From a bacterium (GTDB lineage Bacteria > Patescibacteriota > Minisyncoccia > Phycocordibacterales > UBA918): a stretch of DNA of 19,761 bases. Location of the stretch: positions 1 to 19,761 of the forward strand of contig JAIYEC010000035.1 of the NCBI GenBank assembly GCA_027487145.1. Reading direction: 5' to 3'. The notes beneath the pieces were generated by a model. That model had not been told where the DNA came from. It worked only from the letters and a program-made list of their open reading frames with translations, and searched no databases. Position numbers and translations under genes: made by a program. Below, in pieces: positions 1 through 8,754 of the stretch. How positions within the stretch are numbered: position 1 is the stretch's first letter; each line of letters begins with the position of its first letter.

Positions 1-1
1 A

Positions 2-3000
2 GCAAATGGAGGGACACTTACGGTACAGTCTGGTACAGAACTCTTTGTATGGAACGGTGATACCTTTACACCAGGAGGAGTGGTAAGTCTCAGAGCAAAT
101 GCCGGAGCAAATAGCTTTGATGGGACACTCTATCTTGATGATAACGCTGTCTTTAATGCACATGCCACAACGACAGTAACAGTAGGGGGTCGATTTGTGC
201 TTGATCCGGGAGCAGCGTTTAATGCCGCAAGTTCAACTGTGTTTATGAATGCTACTACCTCTGGTAAGAGTATTACTGCCGCTGGTACCGTCACCTTCAA
301 TACCCTTACTTTTAATGGAGCTGGCGGTACGTGGAATATCACGCCAAACATCGTCGTTAATGGAAATATGAACGTGACTACTGGAACAGTGACCGGTACG
401 GGTAATATCACTCTTCCAAATGGATCGCTCACTGGTAATGGTATTCTCTCGCTTGGGGCAGGTACCACAACGATTGCACGAACAAACACCCTTGGAGGAA
501 CGAGTGCCTGGACATTCTTTAACCTTCAGCTTGGTAACGGTGTTGCTCTTGGTACGACGACGCCAGTCTCACCAGCGACAACAACAATTGCTGGGAGACT
601 CACTATTGCGGCGGCTCACTTCCTTGATGCTAATGCAACCAATTGGGATTTGGCAGGCACTGGTACGGTGTTTGTAGAGAATGGTACATTTTTGGAAGAT
701 ACAAGTACTGTCCGCTATAGTGGTAATGGCGCAACGGTTCGGTCAACACCGTACTATAACCTCGATATTAACGCTGGAGCTGGCTCACCGACGTACACGA
801 CAACTGGCTTGGGTATCCTGGTATCTAACAACCTAACTGTAGGTGGAAGTGCCAATACAACTCTCAATTTAAATGCAAGTGATCCATTGCTTGATGTAAA
901 TGGTAGTATCACTATTCGACCGAACGGTACCTTTATTGCCAGCAATTCTGCCGCCCTCACGGTAGCCCAGAACTTCACTAACGATGGCACCTTTACTGGC
1001 AGTGGTGGACGGATTACGTTTGATGGTGGGAGTGCTGCCAATATCGCTGCTGGAAATAGTAACTTTAGTGATGTGTCTATTAATAAGACTGGCGCTATTA
1101 CCTTTACTGAACACGCGACATCAACAGGTCTCTTTAGAATCCAAACGGCGACAGCCTTTACGGTAAACAGCGGACAAGTGCTGGCGGTGGGAGGTTCATT
1201 CTTTAATGCTATTGGTGGATCAGCTACAACCTGGACTGGTTCAACGCTCCATCTTTACAACGGTGGTAACTATAGTATTAATGCAGCAACGACCACCGAT
1301 ACTTACGCGACACTCTCAGTGGATGGTACAACCCAAGCACGAATGTGGAATTCTGATGCCACTACATATGTTGTCGACGCAACCGCGTCACTCTACTCGC
1401 AAGATCATGCAAACGTAGCTGGGAATCTCTACATTTGGGGATCATATAGAAAAACCACTGGTGCTGATTTCTGGAGTCACGCCACGGACTTTGACGGAAC
1501 CGCTCTTGGAGGTGGGGCTCGAAAAGTAAATGTCTACATGGCAGCCGGAGCCAGTGCATCATTTACGGGCGGATCATTACAAGTGGTTGGGTCACCGACA
1601 GCGTCTACAACACTGCAAAATCAAGGTTCAGGTACATATAATTTATTAATTGGTGGTTCTGCCTCAACCACTATGCGGTATTATGAGGTGACTGACGCTG
1701 GTACCGCCGGACTCACCCTCACTGGCTCACCTACTGTCCATGATCTATCACATGGTGCATTCGAGGTATCACAAACTGGTGCAAGTGGAATAACAATTGG
1801 CGGAACGGTAATCAGCACCAACCCAGCTAAGAACTTTAACCAAAATCGCTTCTTCTTGAGCGGAGCAGCTAGTGGATTTAACGTGACTGCAACCGGAACA
1901 TCAATTAGCGCATGGCGATTTGCTAACCACTATGGAGATATTGATGGTGAAGGGTTCGATGTCGATCCAGCTGGCGATCCGGGATATGTTTCTTGGGATG
2001 ACTCGGCTGCACTTGTTACTGTCTCGGGCTTTGTCTTCAGTGATGAGTCGGGCACCGTATCAAGTGTCTGTAACGGAGTGACGAATAGTATTGTGCTACG
2101 TGTCGCCGGCATTACGTCATACAGTACAAGCTGTAACGCTACTACCGGTGCTTATAGTATTCCAAATGTTTCGTATGGTTCAGCTGATACACTCGTGGTC
2201 TACATTGATGGTCAAACTCCAAAGGGAGCAGCAGTAACTCAAGACCCAATCACTAACATCACAAACTTTACTATTTATGAAAGTAGAGTGGTGGTTCGAC
2301 ATGAAGGAACAGCGCCACTTACCATTGATGATATGGCTGTCTGGGATTCATCTGATGATGCCGATATACCATTTACCGCTGTCAATGGTACGCCAGACAC
2401 ACTGACACTTCCGGCAAACCGAAAATTGATTGTCGCCAGTGGCGACACGTTCCAGCCAGGTGGAAACGTGACCTTGTCAGGAGGTGGAGCTGGTGCTGCG
2501 TTTGATGGAACGCTTGAGCTTTACAGCAATGCAGATTGGGTAGCAACTGGGGCTGAGTCGCTCTCAGTTGGCGGTAGTATGATTCTTGGTGTAGGAGCTG
2601 ATTATGTGGCTGGTAGTGGAACCACCACCTTTACCACTACCGGTACTGCTCGTACGATTGATCTCAATGCTGATGCACTCCACAATGTTGCATTCACCGG
2701 TAGTGGTAGTTGGACTATCACAGATAGTACGTTTACCGCTAACGGAAATGTGTTATTGACCGCCGGAACAGTAACTCTCCCAACTGCAACATCCACCTTT
2801 AATGGATCACTCGTTAATAACGGTGGTACCTTTAATGCAAACAACGGAATTGCTCGATTTGCTGGAACTGGTAATCGTACACTCCGTACGGGGGGTTCTA
2901 GTCTGGCGACAACCATCTTTGCTGGAGGTACCTACACCATGACAGATGTTAATGCTACTTCAACTGGTTCGGTAACCATTACCTCGGGCACCGTGACGCT

Positions 3001-6000
3001 ACCAAGCGGCTTTTACTCGGTGGGAGGAAACTTTACGAATCGAGGTGGAAGTATTCTTCACAATACATCAGATATTGTATTGCGGAGCCCAACCGTTGCG
3101 ACCTTGCGAGCGTCTTCCTCTGATCTTTTCGCTGTTCGGTTTGCCGGTGGTGGTACGTATACGATGCTTGATAGAAATATTACCTTACTTGGATCTCTTG
3201 CTATCACAAGCGGTTCGGTGAAACTTGCTTCTGGTACGATTGCAGTTGGAGGAAGCTTTACCGCGACTGGAGGAACGTTTGATAATTCCTCAAGTACGAT
3301 TTTGTTTAATTCAACTGATGGAGGCGAGGTAATTAATCCTGGATCTAGTAGATTCTACGCTATCCAAATTGGCGCTCCAACCGGTGGGTATACTCTGACT
3401 GGAAACGCTACCACTACTCATAACTTCACCTTAGCGAGTGCGGCCAGCTTTGCTGTTCAGTCTGGAGTAACGCTCAGAGTACAAGGTGTGTTTACTAATA
3501 ACGTTGGAGGTAGCAACACTAATTGGAACGCTAGTACGCTTGTTTTGGCTGGACAAAATGCCTACAGTATAAACAACAAGACAACCGGTGGGGATCAATA
3601 CAATAGACTAATTATTGGTCCAAACAGTGATATCAGAATGTGGAATAGTGCTGCCACGACTACAACGATTCAGACTGGTGCATCACTGTACTCACAAGAT
3701 CACGCTACGGTAAATGGATATGCGTATGTCTATGGTGATTTCAATATCAGTAGTTCTACCGAATACTGGAGTTACGCAAGAGATTTTGATGGCAGTAGTC
3801 TCATTGGAAGCGAGCGAGCGGTGCAGGTTCGACACGCTGCTAATGCAACAACAACCGTCAATGGTGGAACATTACAGATGATTGGTGTCAGCGGCAATGA
3901 GACAGTCGTAACAAACCAAGGATCAGGCAGATACGCTATGAGAGTTTCAGCTGGTACATTAAACGCACAACGGTATGACTTTAGAAATCTTACAGCCACA
4001 GGACTGACACTTACCGGTAGTCCGACTATTAGCTCGCTTGCGTTTGGAGATTTTGAGTTAGCGGTAAATGGAGGCTCGCTTATTACTGTCGCTTCGTCTA
4101 CCATTAACGCTAATGCTTCACTGGTTATTCCTGGTACACAATTTGCAACCACTAGTGCAATTACCGGATTCAACGTAAATCTCCAAGGGGTTACTGCAAA
4201 TGCGTGGACATTCACCGGGCATACCGGAAATCTTGACGGTGAAGCATATGACAACGATGGAATTGATGCGTGTGGATCAATTCGTTGGAGTGATAGTGCC
4301 TGTCTCATTACACAACAGACACAGTATCGTTGGCGAAATGATGATGGAGGGATTGGGGTACCAGCAAGTGAATGGTTTGATACGAACTGGAATGCACGAA
4401 AATCAGTTCGAATTGATAATGCAGACGCCACAACCTACAGCGATGCTGTGGTACAGCTTCTGGTTGATTATGACTCTGACATGCAAGCTGACTTTGACGA
4501 TTTGCGATTTACTGCAGGAGATGGAGTCACACCATTGTCATACTGGGTTGGCTCAACCACTATTAGTGATATGGCAGAAGTCTGGGTGAAGGTTCCGTCA
4601 CTTCCAGCTGATGGCACTGCGACCGTCTTCATGTACTACAATAATCCAACCGCGCCTTCAGCTGAATCGATGAGCAATACGTTCTTAGCAGCAGACGATT
4701 TTGAAGACGGTAACGTCTCAGAATATTCCGGACAAACATCACTCTTTGTCGCGGATACGTCACATCCGTTTGATGGTACGTTCGGGTTAGCAAATACCGG
4801 AGATGAATCACTTCGTGCTAATACCGGTGGTATCTTCCGGCTCGATCAGGTGGTTAGTCAAGGTGAAACATTCCGCTTCTGGCAGTACGTTGATACTTCG
4901 GCTGGTTCAGGCGATGAGGCCTGTGCTAAATTTGGAGTGCAAAATCCCGGTTCAGCAAATGACAATTATGCCGTCTGTATCGAACAATTCGGAACCGATC
5001 GTATTTCACTCGCCAAAGATGTGATTGATAACGACACCTCAGGTACTATTCTGGCCAGCTCTTCAGTTACCTATGTAACTGGTTGGTACGAGGTTGAGGT
5101 GAGATGGGAGACAGATGACGATATTATCGTGTCTCTCTACCGAGCTGATGGTTCATTAGTAACAACTATTTCGGATAATGATACGGCGTATAGCAGCGGT
5201 GGTATTGGGTTTACCTACTGGTTCCACTATGGTGGCTGGGATAGCGTCAGTTCACGTCCGACCCTTACAACCGAACCGACGGTACGATTTGGTGCTGAAC
5301 AAATTGACGGTGGTGCAACCTGGAAAGCAGCGATTAATACCGCGGCACCGTATGATGAAAACGATATTGCTCGCTTGCGAATCGCGATTGAGAATTCAGG
5401 TTTGGCTATTTCCGGACGCCAACTTCGACTTGAGTACGCGGCGCTTGGGGCTGCACCAAGTTGTGAAGCAGTGGCTGGAAATCTATTTACTGCGGTACCA
5501 CCGCAATCATCATGTGGTACGTCCCCGGTTTGTATGCAAGCATCATCACTCGTCACAAATGGCGCATCGATTGGCGACCTCTTGATGGATGCGGCTGGTG
5601 TGTATACCCCAGGACAGCTTCGGGAAGATCCTTCAAACACTACCTCGGGCATAAACATTGGCCAAAATCAGTATACTGAAGTTGAGTACGTACTTACACC
5701 GACCGCAAACGTCGTTGATGAGAATCTCTGTTTCCGAGTCACGAATAATGGTACGCCGTTTGATACCTATCTCAAGGTGGCACAGATGTCGTTTAGGTTT
5801 GATCCAACTATTAATAATGTTGTTCTCAACGGTGGCCTCGATATTGATCTGCTTCCTGGGACTACCACACCTGTGTATGCAACTGGTACAGTTACTGACT
5901 TAAACGGAGCAGCAGACCTAGCGTATGCAACCGGTACTATTTATCGAATTGGTGCATCAGGCGGAGCAGCGTGTACTCCAAACAATAACGATTGTTATGT

Positions 6001-6586
6001 CTCCGCTTGTTCGTTTACCAACTGTGCTGGCACTACGTGTGATGTTGAGTGTCGAGCTGACATCTTCTTCCATGCTGACCCAACTGACGATGGAGCGTAC
6101 ACGGGACAAGAATGGTTAGCGTTTGTTGAGGTGGAAGATTTCGATCAGGGCTACGCGTTTGATGATTCGATTGGGGTGATGCTTAATTCATTGCGAGCCA
6201 TCGACGTTCCAAGTGCTATTACCTACGGTGCTCTGGCAGCGACCTCAGATACCGGTAGCACCAATGCTTCAACCTCAATTAAGAACCTCGGTAATACTGA
6301 AATTAATGTCGAAGTGGAGGGAACCGATATGACTGACGGCAGCGGCTCGATCATTCCTGCAACCGAACAGAAGTTCGCTACCTCTACCTTTACGTATAGT
6401 GGCTGTGGTAGTAGTTGTTACATACTCTCAAGCACCACTCCATTTGTGCTTGATGTTGAACTTCTTAAGCCGCTGGTGGCAAGTCCGGCTGTGTCAGATG
6501 CTGTGTATTGGGGTGTTCGCGTACCGTTTGGAACACGGAGTACTCCACATAGTGGTATAAACGTCTTTACGCCAGTTAGTCCGTAA
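2..6586 (+). CDS. Giant secreted beta-repeat surface protein with DUF2341 and lectin-like domains (5' partial)
   Basis: The frame is open from the first full codon (base 2) to TAA at 6584-6586, giving at least 2194 residues; the true start and any signal peptide lie upstream. A GTG at 80 is not the start, because the open frame before it matches the equivalent part of the second repeat. Residues about 1-1440 are Thr/Ser/Gly/Asn-rich short beta repeats typical of beta-helix or adhesin stalks. They form two long homologous units separated by a carboxypeptidase-regulatory/SdrD-B-like segment (about nt 2020-2310). A DUF2341 domain follows (about nt 4370-4680, starting WFDTNWNARKSV, ending with VFMYYNN). 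Next is a LamG/concanavalin-like region (about nt 4690-5290), then Cys-bearing beta modules. The last ~200 residues resemble the C terminus of the protein at 11419-13305. No LPXTG signal or C-terminal membrane helix is visible. Likely a cell-surface adhesin or stalk; the ligand is unknown. Confidence 0.9.
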   Translation, partial: ANGGTLTVQSGTELFVWNGDTFTPGGVVSLRANAGANSFDGTLYLDDNAVFNAHATTTVTVGGRFVLDPGAAFNAASSTVFMNATTSGKSITAAGTVTFNTLTFNGAGGTWNITPNIVVNGNMNVTTGTVTGTGNITLPNGSLTGNGILSLGAGTTTIARTNTLGGTSAWTFFNLQLGNGVALGTTTPVSPATTTIAGRLTIAAAHFLDANATNWDLAGTGTVFVENGTFLEDTSTVRYSGNGATVRSTPYYNLDINAGAGSPTYTTTGLGILVSNNLTVGGSANTTLNLNASDPLLDVNGSITIRPNGTFIASNSAALTVAQNFTNDGTFTGSGGRITFDGGSAANIAAGNSNFSDVSINKTGAITFTEHATSTGLFRIQTATAFTVNSGQVLAVGGSFFNAIGGSATTWTGSTLHLYNGGNYSINAATTTDTYATLSVDGTTQARMWNSDATTYVVDATASLYSQDHANVAGNLYIWGSYRKTTGADFWSHATDFDGTALGGGARKVNVYMAAGASASFTGGSLQVVGSPTASTTLQNQGSGTYNLLIGGSASTTMRYYEVTDAGTAGLTLTGSPTVHDLSHGAFEVSQTGASGITIGGTVISTNPAKNFNQNRFFLSGAASGFNVTATGTSISAWRFANHYGDIDGEGFDVDPAGDPGYVSWDDSAALVTVSGFVFSDESGTVSSVCNGVTNSIVLRVAGITSYSTSCNATTGAYSIPNVSYGSADTLVVYIDGQTPKGAAVTQDPITNITNFTIYESRVVVRHEGTAPLTIDDMAVWDSSDDADIPFTAVNGTPDTLTLPANRKLIVASGDTFQPGGNVTLSGGGAGAAFDGTLELYSNADWVATGAESLSVGGSMILGVGADYVAGSGTTTFTTTGTARTIDLNADALHNVAFTGSGSWTITDSTFTANGNVLLTAGTVTLPTATSTFNGSLVNNGGTFNANNGIARFAGTGNRTLRTGGSSLATTIFAGGTYTMTDVNATSTGSVTITSGTVTLPSGFYSVGGNFTNRGGSILHNTSDIVLRSPTVATLRASSSDLFAVRFAGGGTYTMLDRNITLLGSLAITSGSVKLASGTIAVGGSFTATGGTFDNSSSTILFNSTDGGEVINPGSSRFYAIQIGAPTGGYTLTGNATTTHNFTLASAASFAVQSGVTLRVQGVFTNNVGGSNTNWNASTLVLAGQNAYSINNKTTGGDQYNRLIIGPNSDIRMWNSAATTTTIQTGASLYSQDHATVNGYAYVYGDFNISSSTEYWSYARDFDGSSLIGSERAVQVRHAANATTTVNGGTLQMIGVSGNETVVTNQGSGRYAMRVSAGTLNAQRYDFRNLTATGLTLTGSPTISSLAFGDFELAVNGGSLITVASSTINANASLVIPGTQFATTSAITGFNVNLQGVTANAWTFTGHTGNLDGEAYDNDGIDACGSIRWSDSACLITQQTQYRWRNDDGGIGVPASEWFDTNWNARKSVRIDNADATTYSDAVVQLLVDYDSDMQADFDDLRFTAGDGVTPLSYWVGSTTISDMAEVWVKVPSLPADGTATVFMYYNNPTAPSAESMSNTFLAADDFEDGNVSEYSGQTSLFVADTSHPFDGTFGLANTGDESLRANTGGIFRLDQVVSQGETFRFWQYVDTSAGSGDEACAKFGVQNPGSANDNYAVCIEQFGTDRISLAKDVIDNDTSGTILASSSVTYVTGWYEVEVRWETDDDIIVSLYRADGSLVTTISDNDTAYSSGGIGFTYWFHYGGWDSVSSRPTLTTEPTVRFGAEQIDGGATWKAAINTAAPYDENDIARLRIAIENSGLAISGRQLRLEYAALGAAPSCEAVAGNLFTAVPPQSSCGTSPVCMQASSLVTNGASIGDLLMDAAGVYTPGQLREDPSNTTSGINIGQNQYTEVEYVLTPTANVVDENLCFRVTNNGTPFDTYLKVAQMSFRFDPTINNVVLNGGLDIDLLPGTTTPVYATGTVTDLNGAADLAYATGTIYRIGASGGAACTPNNNDCYVSACSFTNCAGTTCDVECRADIFFHADPTDDGAYTGQEWLAFVEVEDFDQGYAFDDSIGVMLNSLRAIDVPSAITYGALAATSDTGSTNASTSIKNLGNTEINVEVEGTDMTDGSGSIIPATEQKFATSTFTYSGCGSSCYILSSTTPFVLDVELLKPLVASPAVSDAVYWGVRVPFGTRSTPHSGINVFTPVSP
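56..2020 (+). repeat. Internal protein repeat, unit 1 of the giant surface protein
   Basis: This is the first of two long homologous units, recognised at protein level. Landmarks shared with unit 2, in order, are GDTF.PGG (nt 59), AFDGTL, a GTW/SW turn (nt 323), RMWNS.ATT (nt 1340), LYSQDHA.V.G (nt 1391), NQGSG.Y, GLTLTGSPT and DGE..D (nt 1943) followed by W.DSA.L.T. The segment begins at or before the window edge. Confidence 0.8.
2441..4315 (+). repeat. Internal protein repeat, unit 2 of the giant surface protein
   Basis: This is the second copy of the unit described for 56-2020. Landmarks fall at nt 2444 (GDTFQPGG), 2705 (GSWTI), 3635 (RMWNSAATT), 3686 (LYSQDHATVNG) and 4235 (DGEAYD). The offset to unit 1 is about 2385 nt in the first part and 2292-2295 nt in the second. 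One copy therefore gained or lost about 30 codons between them. Protein similarity is clear but DNA identity is low, so the duplication is old. Confidence 0.8.
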
Positions 6587-6591
6587 GTGCT

Positions 6592-8121
6592 ATGATGTTT
6601 AGAAATATGCAATCTAGAGCCGTTCTCGCATTCCTTGTTGCTTTCTCGTTGCTCTTTAACAACGCTGCTTTGGCGCAAACAGATCAACAGGCACCTAAAA
6701 TTTCCACCGTCCAAGTCTCGAATGTGAGTGAAACAAGTGTGACGGTAACGTGGCAGACAGACGAAGATGCTGATTCGTTGGTTAATTACGGTCTTCAACC
6801 TGATTACGGTATTTTACGCAAGCCAATTGCTGATCGAAGAACCCACACAATGACACTTGAAGACCTTGAACCTGGTCGAGTCTATTACTTCAGGGTTGTT
6901 TCAGCCGACGCTGACGGAAACCAAGGGATTTCAGCGGACTATCGAGTTCAAACAACCGGTAGTGCACAAACAGGGGAAGGTAATGGGTCTGGCCAAGAAA
7001 CAGAGGCCGGACAAGGGCCAGGTGTGAGTGAAGAAACGGGACAAGGCAATCTTGGGCAGTCATTTACCACCAATAAAGTAATTGAACAAATTAATCAAAT
7101 TACAAGCCCGCAGCAATTACAGGAGATTTTGAACGAAACAGTAAAGGCGATCGAGGGTATTACCGAAGACCTCACCATTGTCGGTCCACCAACGGTGATT
7201 CCCGAGACTACAACGGCCATTGTTCGATGGACTACAGACCGTGAAGCAACCTCTGAAGTGGTGTTTTCGCCAAGCAGTCAGTTTGATGGTACCAACTATC
7301 AGTACAGCCAGGCGTCAACTGGTGGTAGTACGACTGAGCATGAAATTCAACTGATTGGACTCGAGCCGTTTACCGAGTATAGTTTCATGGTGAAATCAAA
7401 AGATACTTTTGGGATTGAAGGATCAAGTCGAAACTTCACGTTTCAAACAAAAGCGTCCGCTCCTGACATTAGAAACCTCAGAGTCGTTAAGGTAGAAGAA
7501 AATGCGGCTACGTTGGCGTGGGAAACAACGGTACCAGCTAAAGCTCTTGTGGAATATCAAGATCAAACGACTGGTTCGCAAAGTTCTGTTGGACGACCGA
7601 CACTCGCTACGACGCACCAAATGCGTTTGGCAGACCTTACGCTTGGTACACGGTACGTGGCTTTTGTGACGGCAGAAAACTCAGGTGGTGACCGGGTAAA
7701 GAGTCAACCAATTCAGTTCATTACGGTAAAAGATATTGCGCCACCAATAATCACAAACGTTACCAACGAATCAACGTTGTTTCCTGGCAGTGAATCGCGC
7801 GTTCAGACGATTGTAGAGTGGGATACCGATGAGCCATCAAACTGTTTGATGACCTATCAAGAGGGAGTGGCTGGGGGTACCGAACCGTTCACTATTGAAA
7901 AAGAACAGGTGGAATACAATACCAGTCATGTGCAGGTAGTAGTAGATTTTGCACCTGCAACGGTATACCAGTTCTACCTTGATTGTACTGATGAGGCAGG
8001 AAATACGGTAAAGTCAGAAAATTTCGTACTCTTTACACCAATCCAAGAAAAGAACATCATCGATTTGATCTTAGAAAACTTTGAAAGTACCTTCGGATGG
8101 GTCAAGAACATTCGAGGATAA
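6592..8121 (+). CDS. Secreted protein with about four fibronectin type III-like domains
   Basis: A 509-residue protein starting only 5 nt after the giant gene stops, hence probably co-transcribed. No Shine-Dalgarno sequence is visible before the tandem ATG ATG. Residues 1-28 are a signal peptide (basic start, hydrophobic LAFLVAFSLLF core, cleavage after ALA). FN3-like domains lie at about 35-122, 194-289, 290-378 and 383-485. Each shows the V.W.TD/E core tryptophan and the L.P.T.Y.F/YYFRV hallmark of the family. A Gly/Glu/Gln linker (about 123-160) and a short helical segment with NKVIEQINQI separate the first two domains. The C terminus (NIIDLILENFESTFGWVK) looks amphipathic rather than transmembrane. 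Domain 4 holds two cysteines (SNCL, LDCTD) that could form a disulfide. FN3 modules usually act as spacers or binding domains; no catalytic domain is seen. Confidence 0.88.
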   Translation: MMFRNMQSRAVLAFLVAFSLLFNNAALAQTDQQAPKISTVQVSNVSETSVTVTWQTDEDADSLVNYGLQPDYGILRKPIADRRTHTMTLEDLEPGRVYYFRVVSADADGNQGISADYRVQTTGSAQTGEGNGSGQETEAGQGPGVSEETGQGNLGQSFTTNKVIEQINQITSPQQLQEILNETVKAIEGITEDLTIVGPPTVIPETTTAIVRWTTDREATSEVVFSPSSQFDGTNYQYSQASTGGSTTEHEIQLIGLEPFTEYSFMVKSKDTFGIEGSSRNFTFQTKASAPDIRNLRVVKVEENAATLAWETTVPAKALVEYQDQTTGSQSSVGRPTLATTHQMRLADLTLGTRYVAFVTAENSGGDRVKSQPIQFITVKDIAPPIITNVTNESTLFPGSESRVQTIVEWDTDEPSNCLMTYQEGVAGGTEPFTIEKEQVEYNTSHVQVVVDFAPATVYQFYLDCTDEAGNTVKSENFVLFTPIQEKNIIDLILENFESTFGWVKNIRG

Positions 8122-8155
8122 AAATTTGGGTCACCCTAGCGGGTGACCCATTTTT
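8119..8155 (+). terminator. Rho-independent terminator, probably bidirectional
   Basis: The 9-bp perfect stem GGGTCACCC/GGGTGACCC (8128-8136 and 8141-8149) has a TAGC loop and is followed by ATTTTT. An A-rich run before the stem gives a U-tract for the opposite strand. It ends the 6592-8121 gene. It also covers the last codons and stop of the convergent minus-strand gene. Confidence 0.9.
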
Positions 8156-8637
8156 GTCGGCTCGTGCCACGTAACTCCATAACCTCGATCGACCAACATC
8201 TCGCCGTATGATTCTGTTTGAGGTAATCGGTATAGATGGTATTGCCAGTGAGACTCGACCGTTAATGATATAAGTAAGAGGGCGATACCTTTTTTCATCT
8301 CTTCATGCGCGAACGCCTGAGCAAGCTGTGTCTTAAAGGCTCCTGGCCATGCTTCAAGTAGCATAAGTATTACTGGCCTACCTTTAGCATTTTTGTCAGT
8401 TCTGCTATGGATAACTAAACCAAGTTTATCTGGGCGATATTCGTCTTGAATGGTTGTTTCTTTCAGCCATATGCAGGCAAACTTCTGACATGAGATAGGG
8501 CGTTCTTCGTAGATGGCGCAACCACCACCTCTTTTCATGTGAGTGCATGATGCGAAGTTCTCTTTGCCTAGCTCTTGAATGTCGTGCGTATAGCAGCAAG
8601 CAGAGCATGAACCACAGGTCCGATTTGATTGTTCCAT
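8131..8637 (-). CDS. YkgJ-family cysteine-cluster protein
   Basis: A 168-residue protein with the N-terminal cysteine pattern of the YkgJ/UPF0153 family: C8..C11..C14-C15, then C31, C40, C50 and C55, including the typical C.IY..RP..C motif. The family is annotated as a zinc- or iron-binding cysteine cluster of unknown reaction. The ATG at 8637 is preceded by AAAGGTG about 7 nt upstream, a good ribosome-binding site, which fixes the start. The protein has no signal peptide and is presumably cytoplasmic, unlike most genes around it. The last codons (MGHPLG, then TGA) are encoded inside the shared terminator stem. It is transcribed alone and divergently from the ABC transporter genes. The role of the C-terminal ~110 residues is not recognisable. 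Confidence 0.82.
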   Translation of the reverse strand: MEQSNRTCGSCSACCYTHDIQELGKENFASCTHMKRGGGCAIYEERPISCQKFACIWLKETTIQDEYRPDKLGLVIHSRTDKNAKGRPVILMLLEAWPGAFKTQLAQAFAHEEMKKGIALLLISLTVESHWQYHLYRLPQTESYGEMLVDRGYGVTWHEPTKMGHPLG

Positions 8638-8669
8638 GGATAGGCACCTTTCTTTTCCTTGCGCACTCT

Positions 8670-8707
8670 ATCACGATTTTAGAAAAATGAAATAAATGTT
8701 TCGTGAT
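8670..8707. promoter_or_regulatory. Inverted repeat in the divergent intergenic region
   Basis: ATCACGA (8670-8676) and TCGTGAT (8701-8707) are perfect 7-nt inverted copies 24 nt apart. They lie between the divergent starts of the YkgJ-type gene and the ABC ATPase gene. They could be operator half-sites or chance, and no matching regulator is evident. Confidence 0.3.
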
Positions 8708-8742
8708 GGGGATAGTGACAAGTTGGTTTTATTGCATGATGT

Positions 8743-8748
8743 CATAAT
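8743..8748 (+). promoter_or_regulatory. -10 box of a probable leaderless promoter for the ABC ATPase
   Basis: CATAAT lies exactly 6 nt before the ATG at 8755, so transcription would begin at or next to the start codon. No good Shine-Dalgarno sequence is present. The -35 element is unclear; AGTTGG at 8721 (16-nt spacer) and GTGACA at 8715 are weak candidates. The same arrangement recurs before the gene at 17705. Confidence 0.45.
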
Positions 8749-8754
8749 AGTGGC

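Noticed and set aside
2601..2960. Over-representation of GGTACC and similar short words as possible DNA uptake or restriction-related motif
   Set aside because: It is explained by frequent Gly-Thr codons (GGT ACC/ACA/ACG) in the repeat protein and is not seen at a regular spacing outside coding sequence.
3772..4431. 219-codon open frame on the minus strand inside the giant gene (with others at 5227-5658 and 130-489)
   Set aside because: They lie wholly opposite a clearly coding sequence with strong protein repeats and domains, have no ribosome site or recognisable domain, and arise from the biased Thr/Ser/Gly codon use.
6400..6586. Search for LPXTG or PEP-CTERM sorting signal at the end of the giant protein
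   Set aside because: No LPXTG motif, hydrophobic helix or basic tail is present; only the shared C-terminal module remains as a candidate signal.
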